From assembly GCA_030295235.1 (NCBI GenBank), contig AP026148.1, positions 434,001-498,000 on the forward strand: a DNA stretch of 64,000 nt, in the 5' to 3' direction. Shown here one piece after another: positions 1-10,126 of the stretch. A program made the position numbers and the translations under genes. The DNA comes from Fistulifera solaris. Lineage: Eukaryota > Bacillariophyta > Bacillariophyceae > Naviculales > Stauroneidaceae. Numbering within the stretch: the first letter of the stretch is position 1; the number at the start of each line of letters is the position of its first letter. The notes beneath the pieces are model-generated. The model ran no database searches. It was not told where the DNA came from and saw nothing but the letters and a program-made list of their open reading frames with translations.

Positions 1-398
1 CTACTTCCTCGATGAAAGGGTATATAAGAATCTCCATAAAGTTGCATGCGCAACAGTTCCTGTGCACCGATTACCAGAATCACAAATAAAAGTCCCGCAT
101 AGAGAGTTTCGGCAAGTTCGTAGTCTGACTCCACTAAATGAGCAAACCATTTCAGAAAAGGTCCGTTTTTCTTGCTTTTAGGATCGAAGAACGGCGTATC
201 CAAAAAAGCATCTACCTTCTTTTGGAAAGACTCACGGCCGCTATTGGTCTCGTTCTCGTCGCTGTCGGTTGCATATAAGCCCGATAGACGTCCCTCAACG
301 TCACTTTTTCGCAATGTTGTCGCAGAAGAATGAAGAAGAAACGCAGTGCATCTTGTAGAGAAGCATACAAGTGTCAGGAATACAAAATCCAATTTCAT
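1..398 (-). CDS. Small plastid-targeted membrane protein, partial at its 3' end
   Basis: The ATG at 398 opens a frame of 132 codons that runs off the left edge of the window, so the C-terminus is missing. Residues 1-19 form a signal peptide ending in C-T-A-F, which fits the A-F cleavage motif of diatom plastid import. An acidic linker follows, then one predicted membrane helix near residues 95-112 (AGLLFVILVIGAQELLRMQL), then a Y-I-P-F-H-R-G-S segment. I do not recognise the family. It is probably a small single-pass plastid membrane protein. The plastid location is inferred from the presequence only. Confidence 0.6.
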   Translation of the reverse strand, partial: MKLDFVFLTLVCFSTRCTAFLLHSSATTLRKSDVEGRLSGLYATDSDENETNSGRESFQKKVDAFLDTPFFDPKSKKNGPFLKWFAHLVESDYELAETLYAGLLFVILVIGAQELLRMQLYGDSYIPFHRGS

Positions 399-866
399 TT
401 TCCCCCCATTATCCAGTATGGACAACTTCTGCTTTCTCACTGTTTTGTAAAACGGGTGTTGTTTTGTTACTTTGTATTGTGGGTGCACACTCGCTATAGA
501 GTCAGTGTGGGCGGGCGGGGTAGATCGTGGGCGGGCGGGTCGAGTGATCTGGCGTCTGTCATTGTACGGAATGTTGGTCTAAAAAATTCGAAGAAGATGT
601 TCGTGTTTCAAACTACTGTGCGTACAAAGTAGGAAAGCACCATCGATGATGATTCTGAATGATCTTGCATAACCAGCAAAACGTTTCGTCTTCGTTGTTC
701 ATGAATCATGAATAATTCATGAGAGATGATGCAATGCAATGCAATGCATGTCATTCATTCGTCACATTCTAATACCTGGTATCTTGTCATCTCATTGACC
801 TTCCTACATTGTAGAGATTCTTCGCGAAGTTCAGGATAAATTGTTCTGTCCTCCCATGCAACAAGG
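399..866. other. Intergenic region, no gene seen
   Basis: This is the spacer between two divergently transcribed genes. It holds a short GCAAT iteration near 730-748 and a palindromic ATGAATCATGAATAATTCAT stretch near 700-720. A 100-codon open frame at 330-632 overlaps the upstream gene and has no protein-like features. Confidence 0.6.
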
Positions 867-2474
867 ATGTTCATTCCGATACCTTTTCATTCGTACTTGC
901 TGAGGAAATTGTCAGAGGACGAATCTCTGGGGGGAGATTTGGATGTTTTCGATGATTTCGACTTTGCGAAACGTCAACTGGAAGCAGATTTAAGCAGCAC
1001 TCACGACGAAACTGAGGTTAGCAGTCTTGTTTGGGAAGTGGAGAGCAGAAGGGAGTCGTCGTCACTGGAAGAAGCAGAAGTATACACAAACTACCTTGAT
1101 TCGGAATCACTAGCAGAGCCTATCCACCTGCTTCCTTTTCTTTCGATTCACTTGCGTGATCGCGATCAATTCTCCTCACCTGCCACAACCCAAACTATAG
1201 ATGATGAAGTCGAAAAACATTGCAGTATTTCAACGATTAATGGCTATGAAATATGGTGGGGAGTTGAAGAAGCGACGAGTCCTTTTTGTAATCCGCCAAT
1301 AGCTCCGACAATAGACATCTTATCGGTGACGGGGTATTCTTCCGACGGTTCATCCACGGAAATAACGGATAACGTTACGCAAGGTGAAAAATCAACGTTA
1401 CAATCCCAAGAATCTGGTGTACATCGATCGCCAGCAATTCCTAGGATTATTGAATTTAAGTCCGACCAACAATCAGCTGCCGTTCATCAAGATAGCTGGT
1501 TGTTCGATCCTGTAGAAAATCTCGTTTTTGGGAAGCCTCCCTTGACATGTAATGATGATGATGCACTGGGGTTGGCATGCTCTCAACTGCAAGAGTTTCT
1601 CGCAAGCCACGTTAAGTTCCGACGATCGGAAACTACATGCGCAAGCATTTGTAAGACTTTACATCAGTATCCGCAGATCGCACAAGTGCGGTATCATGTG
1701 TCATTGGTAGACCAACAGGAAGATGAAAAGAGTTTTAACGTACCCTGCTATCCATTATCAATATTCAGTGCCACTGGTCATCTTCAAGGCGTTAAATCAT
1801 TTTATGAAGCGTTTCCAGAAGCCATTGGCTTTTTTTGACAAAGGGCTAGGAACAGCTCTGCATTATGCATGCTATTGCAGTGAAAGCGTCTCGGTCGTTC
1901 AGTTCTTACTCGATCGATTTCCCGACGCTGCAAGAATCACAAATCGCCAGTATCAATCGCCATTACACCTGGCATGTTCTGCCAGTTCGGTGCAAAATAG
2001 AATAAGGTGCTCGCAGCTTCGAATCGTTGAGCTTCTTTTGGAATATTTTCCAGCTGCAGTGCGGCTGCTTGACGAAAATGGATGCACCCCCTTTCACATG
2101 GCTTGTCAAGCTGGAGCACCTGAAAATGTTCTTGCTGCACTTGTACGTTCTAGTGCCGTAGTCATTCAAATGACTACTCGAACTCTCGAAAAACCGCTTC
2201 ACGTCGCGGCCGCTCGTAGCGAATGCAATGCCACCGTTCGATATTTGTTAAACTTGGATCCTTCGCAAGCAGCGGCAATTGATGACAGATGCAAACGCCG
2301 TTGCACAAGGCGTGCACGGCGCAGCCCATATCACCAGAAATTGTTCGCACTCTTGTCAACGCTTACCCCAATGCGTTGACTATGAGAGATGATAACATAG
2401 AGACGCCATACGATATCGCACTTCGGTTAGGACACGCATCACCAGAACTTCTCCGCGTTCTCAGCACCGAATAA
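867..2474 (+). CDS. Ankyrin-repeat protein with two frame slips
   Basis: The product is about 535 aa once two single-base slips are allowed for. The first 230 residues are acidic and low in complexity. The C-terminal half has at least four ankyrin repeats with the diatom-style pattern T-A-L-H-Y-A-C, S-P-L-H-L-A-C, T-P-F-H-M-A-C and T-P-L-H-K-A-C, separated by helices ending L-L-x-x-F-P. The frame changes at a run of seven T (1830-1836), where one T fewer would keep the frame, and again near 2281-2292, where one base seems missing. Repeat order is kept across both points, so one gene is more likely than several. Ankyrin repeats bind proteins; the partner is unknown. The acidic N-terminus matches no domain I know. 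Confidence 0.75.
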
Positions 2475-2671
2475 CCCGTATTGCTGGATACAGTTAAGAA
2501 GAAGGAAATAAAAACAGAGATAACGAAACGACTTGTCTACAAGCTACAAGCGGTTCCGTTCAACAATGTAACAGCCTAACAACATTACTTTTTGTTGTAC
2601 CTTCTCTTTAGTCGTAGTGTGTCCTCAATTCCCGCACGAAATCTCTTGATTAAAGATGACTCCCACACCTT

Positions 2672-3532
2672 CTACTGTGTGGAATTTCTTTGCAGAATCG
2701 AACAATACGTCGGCCAAATATTCGTTTCCAACACTTGTGCATTCGTCAAGACGGGTTCGACACTGACGGGAATATCGTCTTGCACCTTCAAGACCCCCGC
2801 CAAGGGCGTCTGATCCGTCGGTGGTGTCGTGACAAACGAATCGAGATTTTGCGAAGGCACGACCATATGCCGCAAGGGAAACCAACCGTACTTGTCATCT
2901 TGATCAAAACCGGTGTGTACGGCAAGGCGCAAATGGGGAAACCGGGGTGTCACAAAGGGTTCTCCCGTGGCAGTATCAAAGATACGAAGTTCTGGAATGA
3001 CGTTGTGGACCAAATGAACGTAGTTGACGTCATTGGTGGCTTCGGGCGTAATCAAAATATTGGCTTTGGTCAATTCCAAAGCGGCTTTCAAAGCTTGTTG
3101 GGCTTTGGAAGGGTCCTTCTTGGCGACCAAAGGATCAAGCGTATACAGCACCAAGCCTGATTTGGAGCACGCGAATTGAAGGACCATCTGTCGAGAAGAA
3201 GAAAACAAAAGACTGTGAGAGGAGATGTCTCTGTGTATGTTATTGAGACTCTATGCAAACTCAACTTGTTCGGAAAAGTGTTGCGGCATCCACGAAAGTA
3301 CGACATCACCGGCCGTGAAACCCATTTCCAAGAAACCAATGGCCAACGACTCGGAATAATATTGCACATGACGAGTCGTCCAAGTAATGTTCTTGTGTTC
3401 GTAACGAACGACATCGAGATTGGGATTCGCCGATGCGAGGGCATCGACTTGACTGCCTCCGGCCGCAGCAAATGTTCGAACTGCAACGCTTCGTCGTGCC
3501 CGTAACGCGTTCGCCGCAATCGATCGAAGCAT
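2672..3532 (-). CDS. Acyl-CoA synthetase-like protein, N-terminal half only
   Basis: Two exons, 3532-3266 and 3187-2672, flank a 78-nt intron (3188-3265). Splicing joins S-E-Q to M-V-L-Q-F-A-C-S-K-S-G and restores the AMP-binding-enzyme N-terminal pattern (W-M-P-Q-H-F-S-E-Q...G-L-V-L-Y-T-L-D-P). The product is about 260 aa against 500-700 for complete acyl-CoA synthetases. No P-loop (T-S-G-T-T-G-x-P-K-G) or adenylate-binding motif is present, so catalysis is unlikely as written. Residues 1-25 are Arg/Ala-rich and could be a mitochondrial presequence. A second reading frame near the 3' end (2625-2740) also looks protein-like, so the last 20 residues may be affected by a frame slip. Confidence 0.65.
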
Positions 3533-3866
3533 ATTGAGAGAAAAAAAAGCAATGAAGAGTAATCAATTCGACGAAATGAGAAATATTTGATGCTTTTGTT
3601 GTTGTTATTGGCAAATAGATAAGAAACCGCAACAATAAACGTCGGCACCTAACGGACGGAGGACATACTAAAGACTCAATACTGCCCTGGTTCCCGAATA
3701 TGACGTGGATCCTAAGGTTATGAGTTCATTAATTCCACCCCAACCAACTTTTTTTTTTTCTCGTTGCGGACAGATACCAGTAACGAGCACTTCGTCATTA
3801 TGGTTGTTCTGTTCTTCCTGTGAAGACAAAACACACAAAGAACTGATCTCGTTAAATATTCAGAGC

Positions 3867-5527
3867 ATGGGAAAGAAAGAGAAAAGCAAACGCCAGTCCG
3901 ATTCTTCACAGCAACCGCCAGAGGTTGTTGAAGAAACGCGAAAACGATCGGTTTCCGACGACGAAGAACAAAAACGAACAAGAAAAAGAGCAAACGGCAG
4001 TCGGATATCACTGAGACTTCCGAGCATTCGAACACCGACGAAAAACCCAATTTCTTTTCGAAGGAACTCTTTTCCGAGTTGCCATTATGTGAAAAGACAC
4101 AAAAGGCTTTGCAGGAAATGAAGATGGAACGGATGACGCAAATTCAATCACGAGCGATTCCGGCCCTATTGACCGGAAAAGATGTCATTGGGGCGGCCAA
4201 GACCGGTAGCGGGAAAACACTAGCGTTTTTGTTACCGTCTTTGGAATTGCTACATCAGGCCAAATTCTCCTCGAAAAATGGGACGGGTGTCGTCGTGATT
4301 ACGCCCACACGCGAATTGGCGATGCAGATTTACGGTGTCTTGCAAGAATTGTGCCAATACCATAGTCATACCTATGGGTTGATTATGGGTGGAGCGAACC
4401 GTAAAACGGAGGCAGAGAAATTACAGAAAGGTGTCAATTTGGTTGTCTGCACACCGGGTCGACTTTTAGATCACTTGCAGAATACAAAAGGCTTCAATTA
4501 TCGAAACTTGTTGGCGTTAGTCATGGATGAAGCCGATCGAATTTTGGAACAAGGATTTGAGGATGATTTGCGAGCCATCTTGAAGCTACTGCCCAAGGAA
4601 CGACAAACGATGTTGTTCTCGGCGACCCAAACCAAGAAAGTAGAGGATTTGGCGCGTTTGTCCGTGAATTTTGAAAATTCCATCTTTGTGGATGTCCCCA
4701 ATGAAACGAAACTGGCGACTGCGGCGGGTTTGGAACAAGGATTTGTCACCTGCCCGTCGGATCAACGATTTCTGTTGCTTTTAACCTTTCTCAAAAAGAA
4801 CAAGAAAAAGAAGATTATGGTTTTCTTCTCGTCCTGTAACTCTGTCAAGTTCCACGGAGAGCTCCTCAACTATATAGATGTACCCGTCATGGATATCCAT
4901 GGTCGACAAAAGCAAGTCAAGCGCACAACAACCTTTTTTCAATTCTGTAAGGCCAAGACGGGCACGTTGTTGTGCACCGATGTCGCAGCCCGTGGCTTAG
5001 ATATTCCCGAGGTAGACTGGATCATTCAATTTGATCCGCCGGATGATCCGAAAGAGTACATTCACCGCGTTGGTCGAACGGCTCGAGGAGCCACCGGCTC
5101 GGGACGAGCCTTATTGTTTTTGACTCCTGAAGAAACTGGATTTCTCAAGTACTTGCAAGCGGCCAAGGTGTCCCTGAATGAATACGAGTTGCCCAAAACA
5201 GCCAACGTTCAATCACAATTACAGCGTCTGATTGAAACCAACTATTATTTGAATCGGGCCGCACGTGATGCTTACCGCAGCTATTTGCTAGCGTATGCGA
5301 GTCACTCACACCGCGATATCTTCAACGTGCACGCATTGGACTTGCAGGCTGTGGGAGCCGCCTTTGGTTTCACGACACCACCGCGGGTGGATGTGGCTTT
5401 TGGGAAAGAATCGAAACGTAAAAAAAGTGGTCAGTGGAAAAAGGCAACGGGTACGGGACACGCTTTCTCCGCTTCCAATCCGTACGGAAAACGGAGCAAG
5501 GATGATAAGCGGCAATTCTCTCATTAA
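3867..5527 (+). CDS. DEAD-box RNA helicase, Has1/DDX18 type
   Basis: This is a nucleolar-type ATP-dependent RNA helicase of about 553 aa. The motifs are complete and in order: Q motif region (M-T-Q-I-Q), [19 protein letters not shown], the DEAD box as [16 protein letters not shown] and H-R-V-G-R-T-A-R. The C-terminal S-Y-L-L-A-Y-A-S-H...F-N-V-H-A-L-D-L and a basic tail are typical of Has1/DDX18, which acts in 60S ribosome maturation. The lysine-rich N-terminus starts at 3867 (M-G-K-K-E-K-S-K-R). One base appears to be missing near 3975-3990. Either side of that point the low-complexity N-terminus reads sensibly in adjacent frames. Confidence 0.9.
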
Positions 5528-5711
5528 TCCGACGCAAAAGAATAGTACTCTGTATTAATGTAGCGATGTCGTAATGTCTTTCTGGTTGTATACTTGGATC
5601 AAACTTCCTACGTAGTACATTTTTACGAAAAGATCGAACAGTACAGACGTAGTTTACTTGAATTAATTCTACATAGAAACACTTGTTCACCTTCAGTGTT
5701 CTCCCATGGTG

Positions 5712-6545
5712 TTACGCACCATGCCATTTCGCACGAACGTTGCGAATCATTCTCGTCACAAAGGAAGTAATAATTCCGGGACGACGACGACGACGACGAC
5801 GAGGAGGCACCGGACGCGTGTGATAGACGGATGTGATCACAACTGCTGGCGGATCCTTTTCCACGACCGGTTCCACTTGACGCTCCAATTGATCCGCCAT
5901 GTCGCGAATGATGCTCACCAGTTGTTGCGTCCAGCGAATCTTGACTTCTTGGGCTTGTGGACGAATTGCTTCCATCGCGGCTTGGACCAACTGAAAGACG
6001 TAGGTTCCTGTACGAAAAGCATTCTGTTCAATCATGGTCTCCAAACGCTCCATTTCATCAAAGACAGCTCGTTCCATCGTTTCGGGGGATTGCCATTGTT
6101 GCGAAAGTTGCGGAAGTGACCATTTCGAGAGAGGTTCTACCACAGTAGTTTTCCAAAATTGCAACGAACGTTCTCCCGTCGTTTGTGCACTTTGTTCAAT
6201 TTGCAATTCCAGATGCTGCATAGCCGAAAAGACTGTTTGTTCCCATTCATCAGGACGGCTTGGGCTATTCGTCTTGATAGATGAAGGAAGAATCATCATC
6301 TCCTTCGGAACCTCTTGTAACGACAGTTCACTTAATTCTATTTTGGCTTGCTTCAACATAGCCATTGCCGACACCATACCGTCTTCCTCCTTACGAAATC
6401 GACGAGGAATCCAGCCGAATGATCGCAGTTCGTGATCCAAAGCTGCAGAAGAATGAAGACCGGTCTTAGACACAACGCGTTGCATCTGCGGAAGCAAGCC
6501 CTCCGCGACGATGAAAAAGAAAGAAAAGCTCAAAGCAAATTTCAT
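5712..6545 (-). CDS. Secreted or plastid protein with coiled-coil segments, unknown function
   Basis: An intact frame of 277 aa. Residues 1-15 are a hydrophobic signal peptide (F-A-L-S-F-S-F-F-F-I-V-A-E-G), followed by a Ser/Thr-rich stretch that could be a plastid transit segment, although no clear F-type cleavage motif is visible. The middle is helical and rich in Q, E and L, with two similar blocks (Q-H-L-E-L-Q-I-E-Q-S-A and E-R-L-E-T-M-I-E-Q-N-A) that look like an internal duplication. The C-terminus holds a run of seven arginines encoded by a GAC/GTC-type trinucleotide repeat near 5780-5803. No family recognised. Confidence 0.6.
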   Translation of the reverse strand: MKFALSFSFFFIVAEGLLPQMQRVVSKTGLHSSAALDHELRSFGWIPRRFRKEEDGMVSAMAMLKQAKIELSELSLQEVPKEMMILPSSIKTNSPSRPDEWEQTVFSAMQHLELQIEQSAQTTGERSLQFWKTTVVEPLSKWSLPQLSQQWQSPETMERAVFDEMERLETMIEQNAFRTGTYVFQLVQAAMEAIRPQAQEVKIRWTQQLVSIIRDMADQLERQVEPVVEKDPPAVVITSVYHTRPVPPRRRRRRRPGIITSFVTRMIRNVRAKWHGA

Positions 6546-7092
6546 TTTCGAATAGTCAATAGAATCAAGAAAAGGATAAAGAGCTTTTCACCCTTATTAT
6601 GAAAGAGGAATGTGAGGGGAATAAATGTTAGGAAACGAACGCTAAAAGCTATGCGCCGTTTGCCGAAGAGTTCGGTGGGTGGAGGACGAGCACGCGAGCG
6701 CCGCATGGCACGTATAGTAGTTATCTATTAATTTATTTAGATCAGTGGTCTAAGCGAAAAAAATCATGTAAAATTCCGTTGGAGTATGGGACCTCGAAAG
6801 GAAGACACGTTTCCCGTTGAAGCTAAATCCATACAAAAACTGTACACGTGTAAAAATGCTTCATTCAAAAATTCCAGGTGATCCGTTGTATGTACCTGGG
6901 AAGGACGTTAAAATTCTGCCTCCAGTACAAGATTCTACGTAGCGTCCACGACGAGGCAGAATTTTAACGCCGTTTCCAGGTACTACCTGGTACCGTCACT
7001 CTCTAGTCCCAGTCTAGCATCCATTCTAGTTCTAGATTCTAATAAAGTTCCATGTCCATTTATTTCCTTCCTTTATCTATTCAATCATTCAT
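6546..7092. other. Intergenic region containing a hairpin element
   Basis: No open frame of interest is present. The right part carries the 80-bp inverted-repeat element listed separately. Adjacent sequence is rich in GTACCTGG and CCAGGTAC words. Confidence 0.6.
6892..6983 (+). repeat. MITE-like hairpin element, copy 1
   Basis: Two 25-nt arms (6898-6922 and 6953-6977) are inverted complements matching at 22 of 25 positions and are separated by 30 nt. Both arms carry the core GTTAAAATTCTGCCTC. The symmetry extends outward through GTACCT (6892-6897) and AGGTAC (6978-6983). A second copy lies in the opposite orientation at 55699-55778 and differs at about 6 of 80 positions with no gaps. A short non-autonomous inverted-repeat transposon is the simplest reading; a conserved structured element is the alternative. 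Confidence 0.7.
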
Positions 7093-9479
7093 TCAATAGC
7101 CTACAGTATGGAGGCATTCCATAAAGACATTGACGTCCACCCGCGCTTTCGGATTGCCCTGTTTGGCCATTTCCGCCACCATCAACAGTTGCTTGATACC
7201 AATCGGTTTCGCAATAGCCTTGGCGATGCTTTTCGATTCCTTTTCACCCATATGTGCCGCGACACGTAAGACTTCCATAATTTGGCTAGGTTGATCCAAC
7301 AGCGGAACACTCTGTTGAATGCCAAAGGCCGACGTCAAGCCTAAATCTTCCAACAGGTGCGGGACCGAAGTAGTACCAATGACAAGCAAACGACGTCCGT
7401 CATCGGGAGGAACTTTCTTCAACAACACCAGCAGGGTTTGCAACACGGTGTTACTGAAACGCGGTCCAATCGGGACATATTCGATCAATCGCTCAATGTC
7501 GTCCAAAAAGATAATCGACAAGGATGACTTGTACGAATCCATGAAAGCTTTGTGAATCATTTGCGATTTCGATGTTTCGGAATAACCAATCATTTCGTCC
7601 GCCGACACCATGCGGACAAAGGGGAAACCCGAATCGACGGCGATTTTGGCCGCAATGGCGGTCTTGCCCGTATTCGCATGACCGGCCAGCAATACGGTCA
7701 TGAGGGGTGTCTTGGAGGATGTGCGCACTTGATTGACGAGACGTTCCAACGTGCCCATGAACAAATCGAACGAGTCACCGTACGGAACAAAGCCGTTGCG
7801 ATAGCAGGCCTTGAGTTCTTGGGACTTGGCACCAAATTTGGGTTCCACATCTCCCAAGGCGCGTTCAAAGTCTTCGTACTGCAAAATTAACTTTTTCGTG
7901 TCGGGTGCCTTTTTCAAATCCTTCACATCGACACAACGAGTGAGTGCGTACGACGACGCTGCCTTGACCAGACCTTCAATTTCGGCACCGGAAAAGTTCT
8001 TGCACTTCTCGGCAATTTCCGGGAGTCGATCCAAGACTTCGGGCGTAATGCGCTTGGCTTCTCGCATGTTGCGCGTGTGAATGCCGAGAATTTGCAAACG
8101 TCCCTGCAAATCGGGCAAGCCAATTTCCACGTGGACTTCCAAACGACCCGGTCGGAGCAAGGCATCATCAATCATATCTTTTCGGTTGGTCATACCAATC
8201 AACAAAATGTTGTTGAGGGAATCGACACCATCAATTTTGGACAGCAACTGATTCACAACGGAATCGGAGACACCGGTTCCATCTTTGACTGTACCACGTT
8301 GCTTGCAAATAGCATCCATTTCATCCATAATGATAATATGCAACATACTTTGGTCTCCCATTTCGTTCTGTTCTTTTTCTGCTTCCACAAAGAGTTCTCT
8401 GATTTTCTCTTCACTGCCACCTACAAATTTGTTAAGGACTTCGGGACCGTTCACTGCACGAAAGACAAAGTAAGCATGGAATGGAATGGAATGAATGCAT
8501 GATTGTGTAAGTTGAATGTCAACGAGCAACACTGAATCCATCATTTCCACTTACCAATTTTTGGTTCACGCGCATTGAGTGCTTTCCCAATTTGTCGCGC
8601 AATCAATGTTTTCCCACATCCCGGTGGTCCATAGAGCAACATTCCTCGGACATGATTGATTCCCATTTGTTTGATGATATGAGCGGGCCAGATCCGACTC
8701 GCAAAGGCCCGTCGAAAGATTTGATTGAATTCGGCATCGAGTCCTCCGATGCCCAATTTTTCGAAATCAAAATCATTGACAAAGATCGAATTGGCTCCAC
8801 CACCACCACCAGCACCTTCGACAATGAATTCGCCCGTCAACACAAAAGCGGTGGTGCCTTCGGCTCGTTTGAATCGAATTTGTGTCGATGACACCAATTG
8901 TCCCATATTCGTATCCAAAGTGGGAATTTCTCCCGTATTTTCTTTACTTTTCCGCCGTTGTTGCGGATCAATGGCGGCCAATTTGTGGACAGTAATTTCC
9001 AATTTCGTACCTTCAAAATCAATGGCCATGGACTGTCCAGTCGCGAGCACTTGTTCTTCGAGGACTAACAAGACGGTTTGCGCCAATCGTTCGGTATCCA
9101 AATCGTGTGGACGCGATCCTTTGGCGGCCGCCGCTTTGCTCAAGGTATCCACCGTCATTTCCAACAAGGCCAACGATGCAACTGGTCGAGGGAGTGGCGT
9201 TAATGTGACGGCCGCTGCTAATGATAATTTGGCAAAGCGTCGTTGTAAGCCATTGAGGGCGACTTGTTCGTCTGTAATACCCGAATTGGCTTCGACAGCG
9301 TACGGATGATGTCCATTGAGAATAATCAAATGAGCCGTCCCTCCGCAAACAGGTTCCACTTGATGCTGTGCAAAGAACTGTATCATCTGTGTCATATTAT
9401 TGGGACTGATATAAATTTTGTTCGTCAAGGCCAACCGGTTGGATGGTAAATTGGCGACTTGGAGTTTTAATTTGAACAT
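7093..9479 (-). CDS. NSF: NSF, vesicle-fusion AAA+ ATPase (Sec18 homologue)
   Basis: N-ethylmaleimide-sensitive factor disassembles SNARE complexes after membrane fusion. Exons 9479-8555 and 8453-7093 flank a 101-nt intron (8454-8554). The spliced product is 761 aa, close to the family norm of about 745. Splicing rebuilds the conserved [15 protein letters not shown]. An N domain comes first, then D1 with Walker A G-P-P-G-C-G-K-T and Walker B I-I-I-M-D-E-M-D, then D2 with G-H-A-N-T-G-K-T and I-I-F-L-D-D-I-E. I chose M-F-K-L-K-L at 9479 as the start because it begins the N domain; an upstream in-frame extension looks non-coding. No frame slip is present in 2.3 kb. Confidence 0.95.
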
Positions 9480-10126
9480 TTGTTTTTTTTTGGCTTTTTC
9501 AAGGAATGCGTACCTGGTACTTTGAAGAGTGAATAGTAGTTGAGACGTCAAAAGGGGTTTCAAGAGAGAGTCCTGCAAATGAGAGGGGTGTTATTATTTA
9601 TTACCAGTATCTATCGTTGCTATCGTTGCTATTGTTGCTATTTATTAATCGTTAATCGATGTACTGTAGACTCAATCACACCGCAACGGATCACCTAAAA
9701 ATAAATCAAATATTCAAACACACGACGAGAGGACGAAACCAAGGACCTATAATAGGACGAAACAGGAAAAACGGACGTAAAATACGTACTCCGTAGTAAA
9801 TAAATGGAAGTCGCACGAGCGGCACGAGAATGACCCCTTGATGACCGACACTCCGTTACTGGTACTACGGAGTAGTAGACTTTACATACACTCATCAGCC
9901 TCTCTTCAACGCACACAAGGTACAACATCGGACGACGGTGGGACGTAGTCAGTCCCGAACGCGACACGCGACTGTTCTGAGTGACGGAGTAGCTGACAGA
10001 CGGACGCGCCATCGTTCTTTCAGCTTTTCGCATCTCGCGCAACCCCCCCACAAAAAACCGCATTATTGGCCCATTCTTCTTCTTTTTTTTTTTATTACGG
10101 AGTATTATTCTTATGGATCAGGAATC
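9480..10126. promoter_or_regulatory. Shared upstream region of NSF and a SulP transporter
   Basis: A 647-nt spacer lies between divergent genes, so it probably carries both promoters. It contains near-tandem ATCGTTGCT words (9609-9640), a GTACCTGGTAC palindrome (9513-9523), and several TACTCCGTA-type words on both strands (near 9787, 9866 and 10094). No open frame is supported. Confidence 0.45.

Noticed and set aside
330-632. 100-codon plus-strand open frame near the left edge
   Set aside because: It overlaps the start of a better-supported minus-strand plastid-type gene and has no domain or composition signal.
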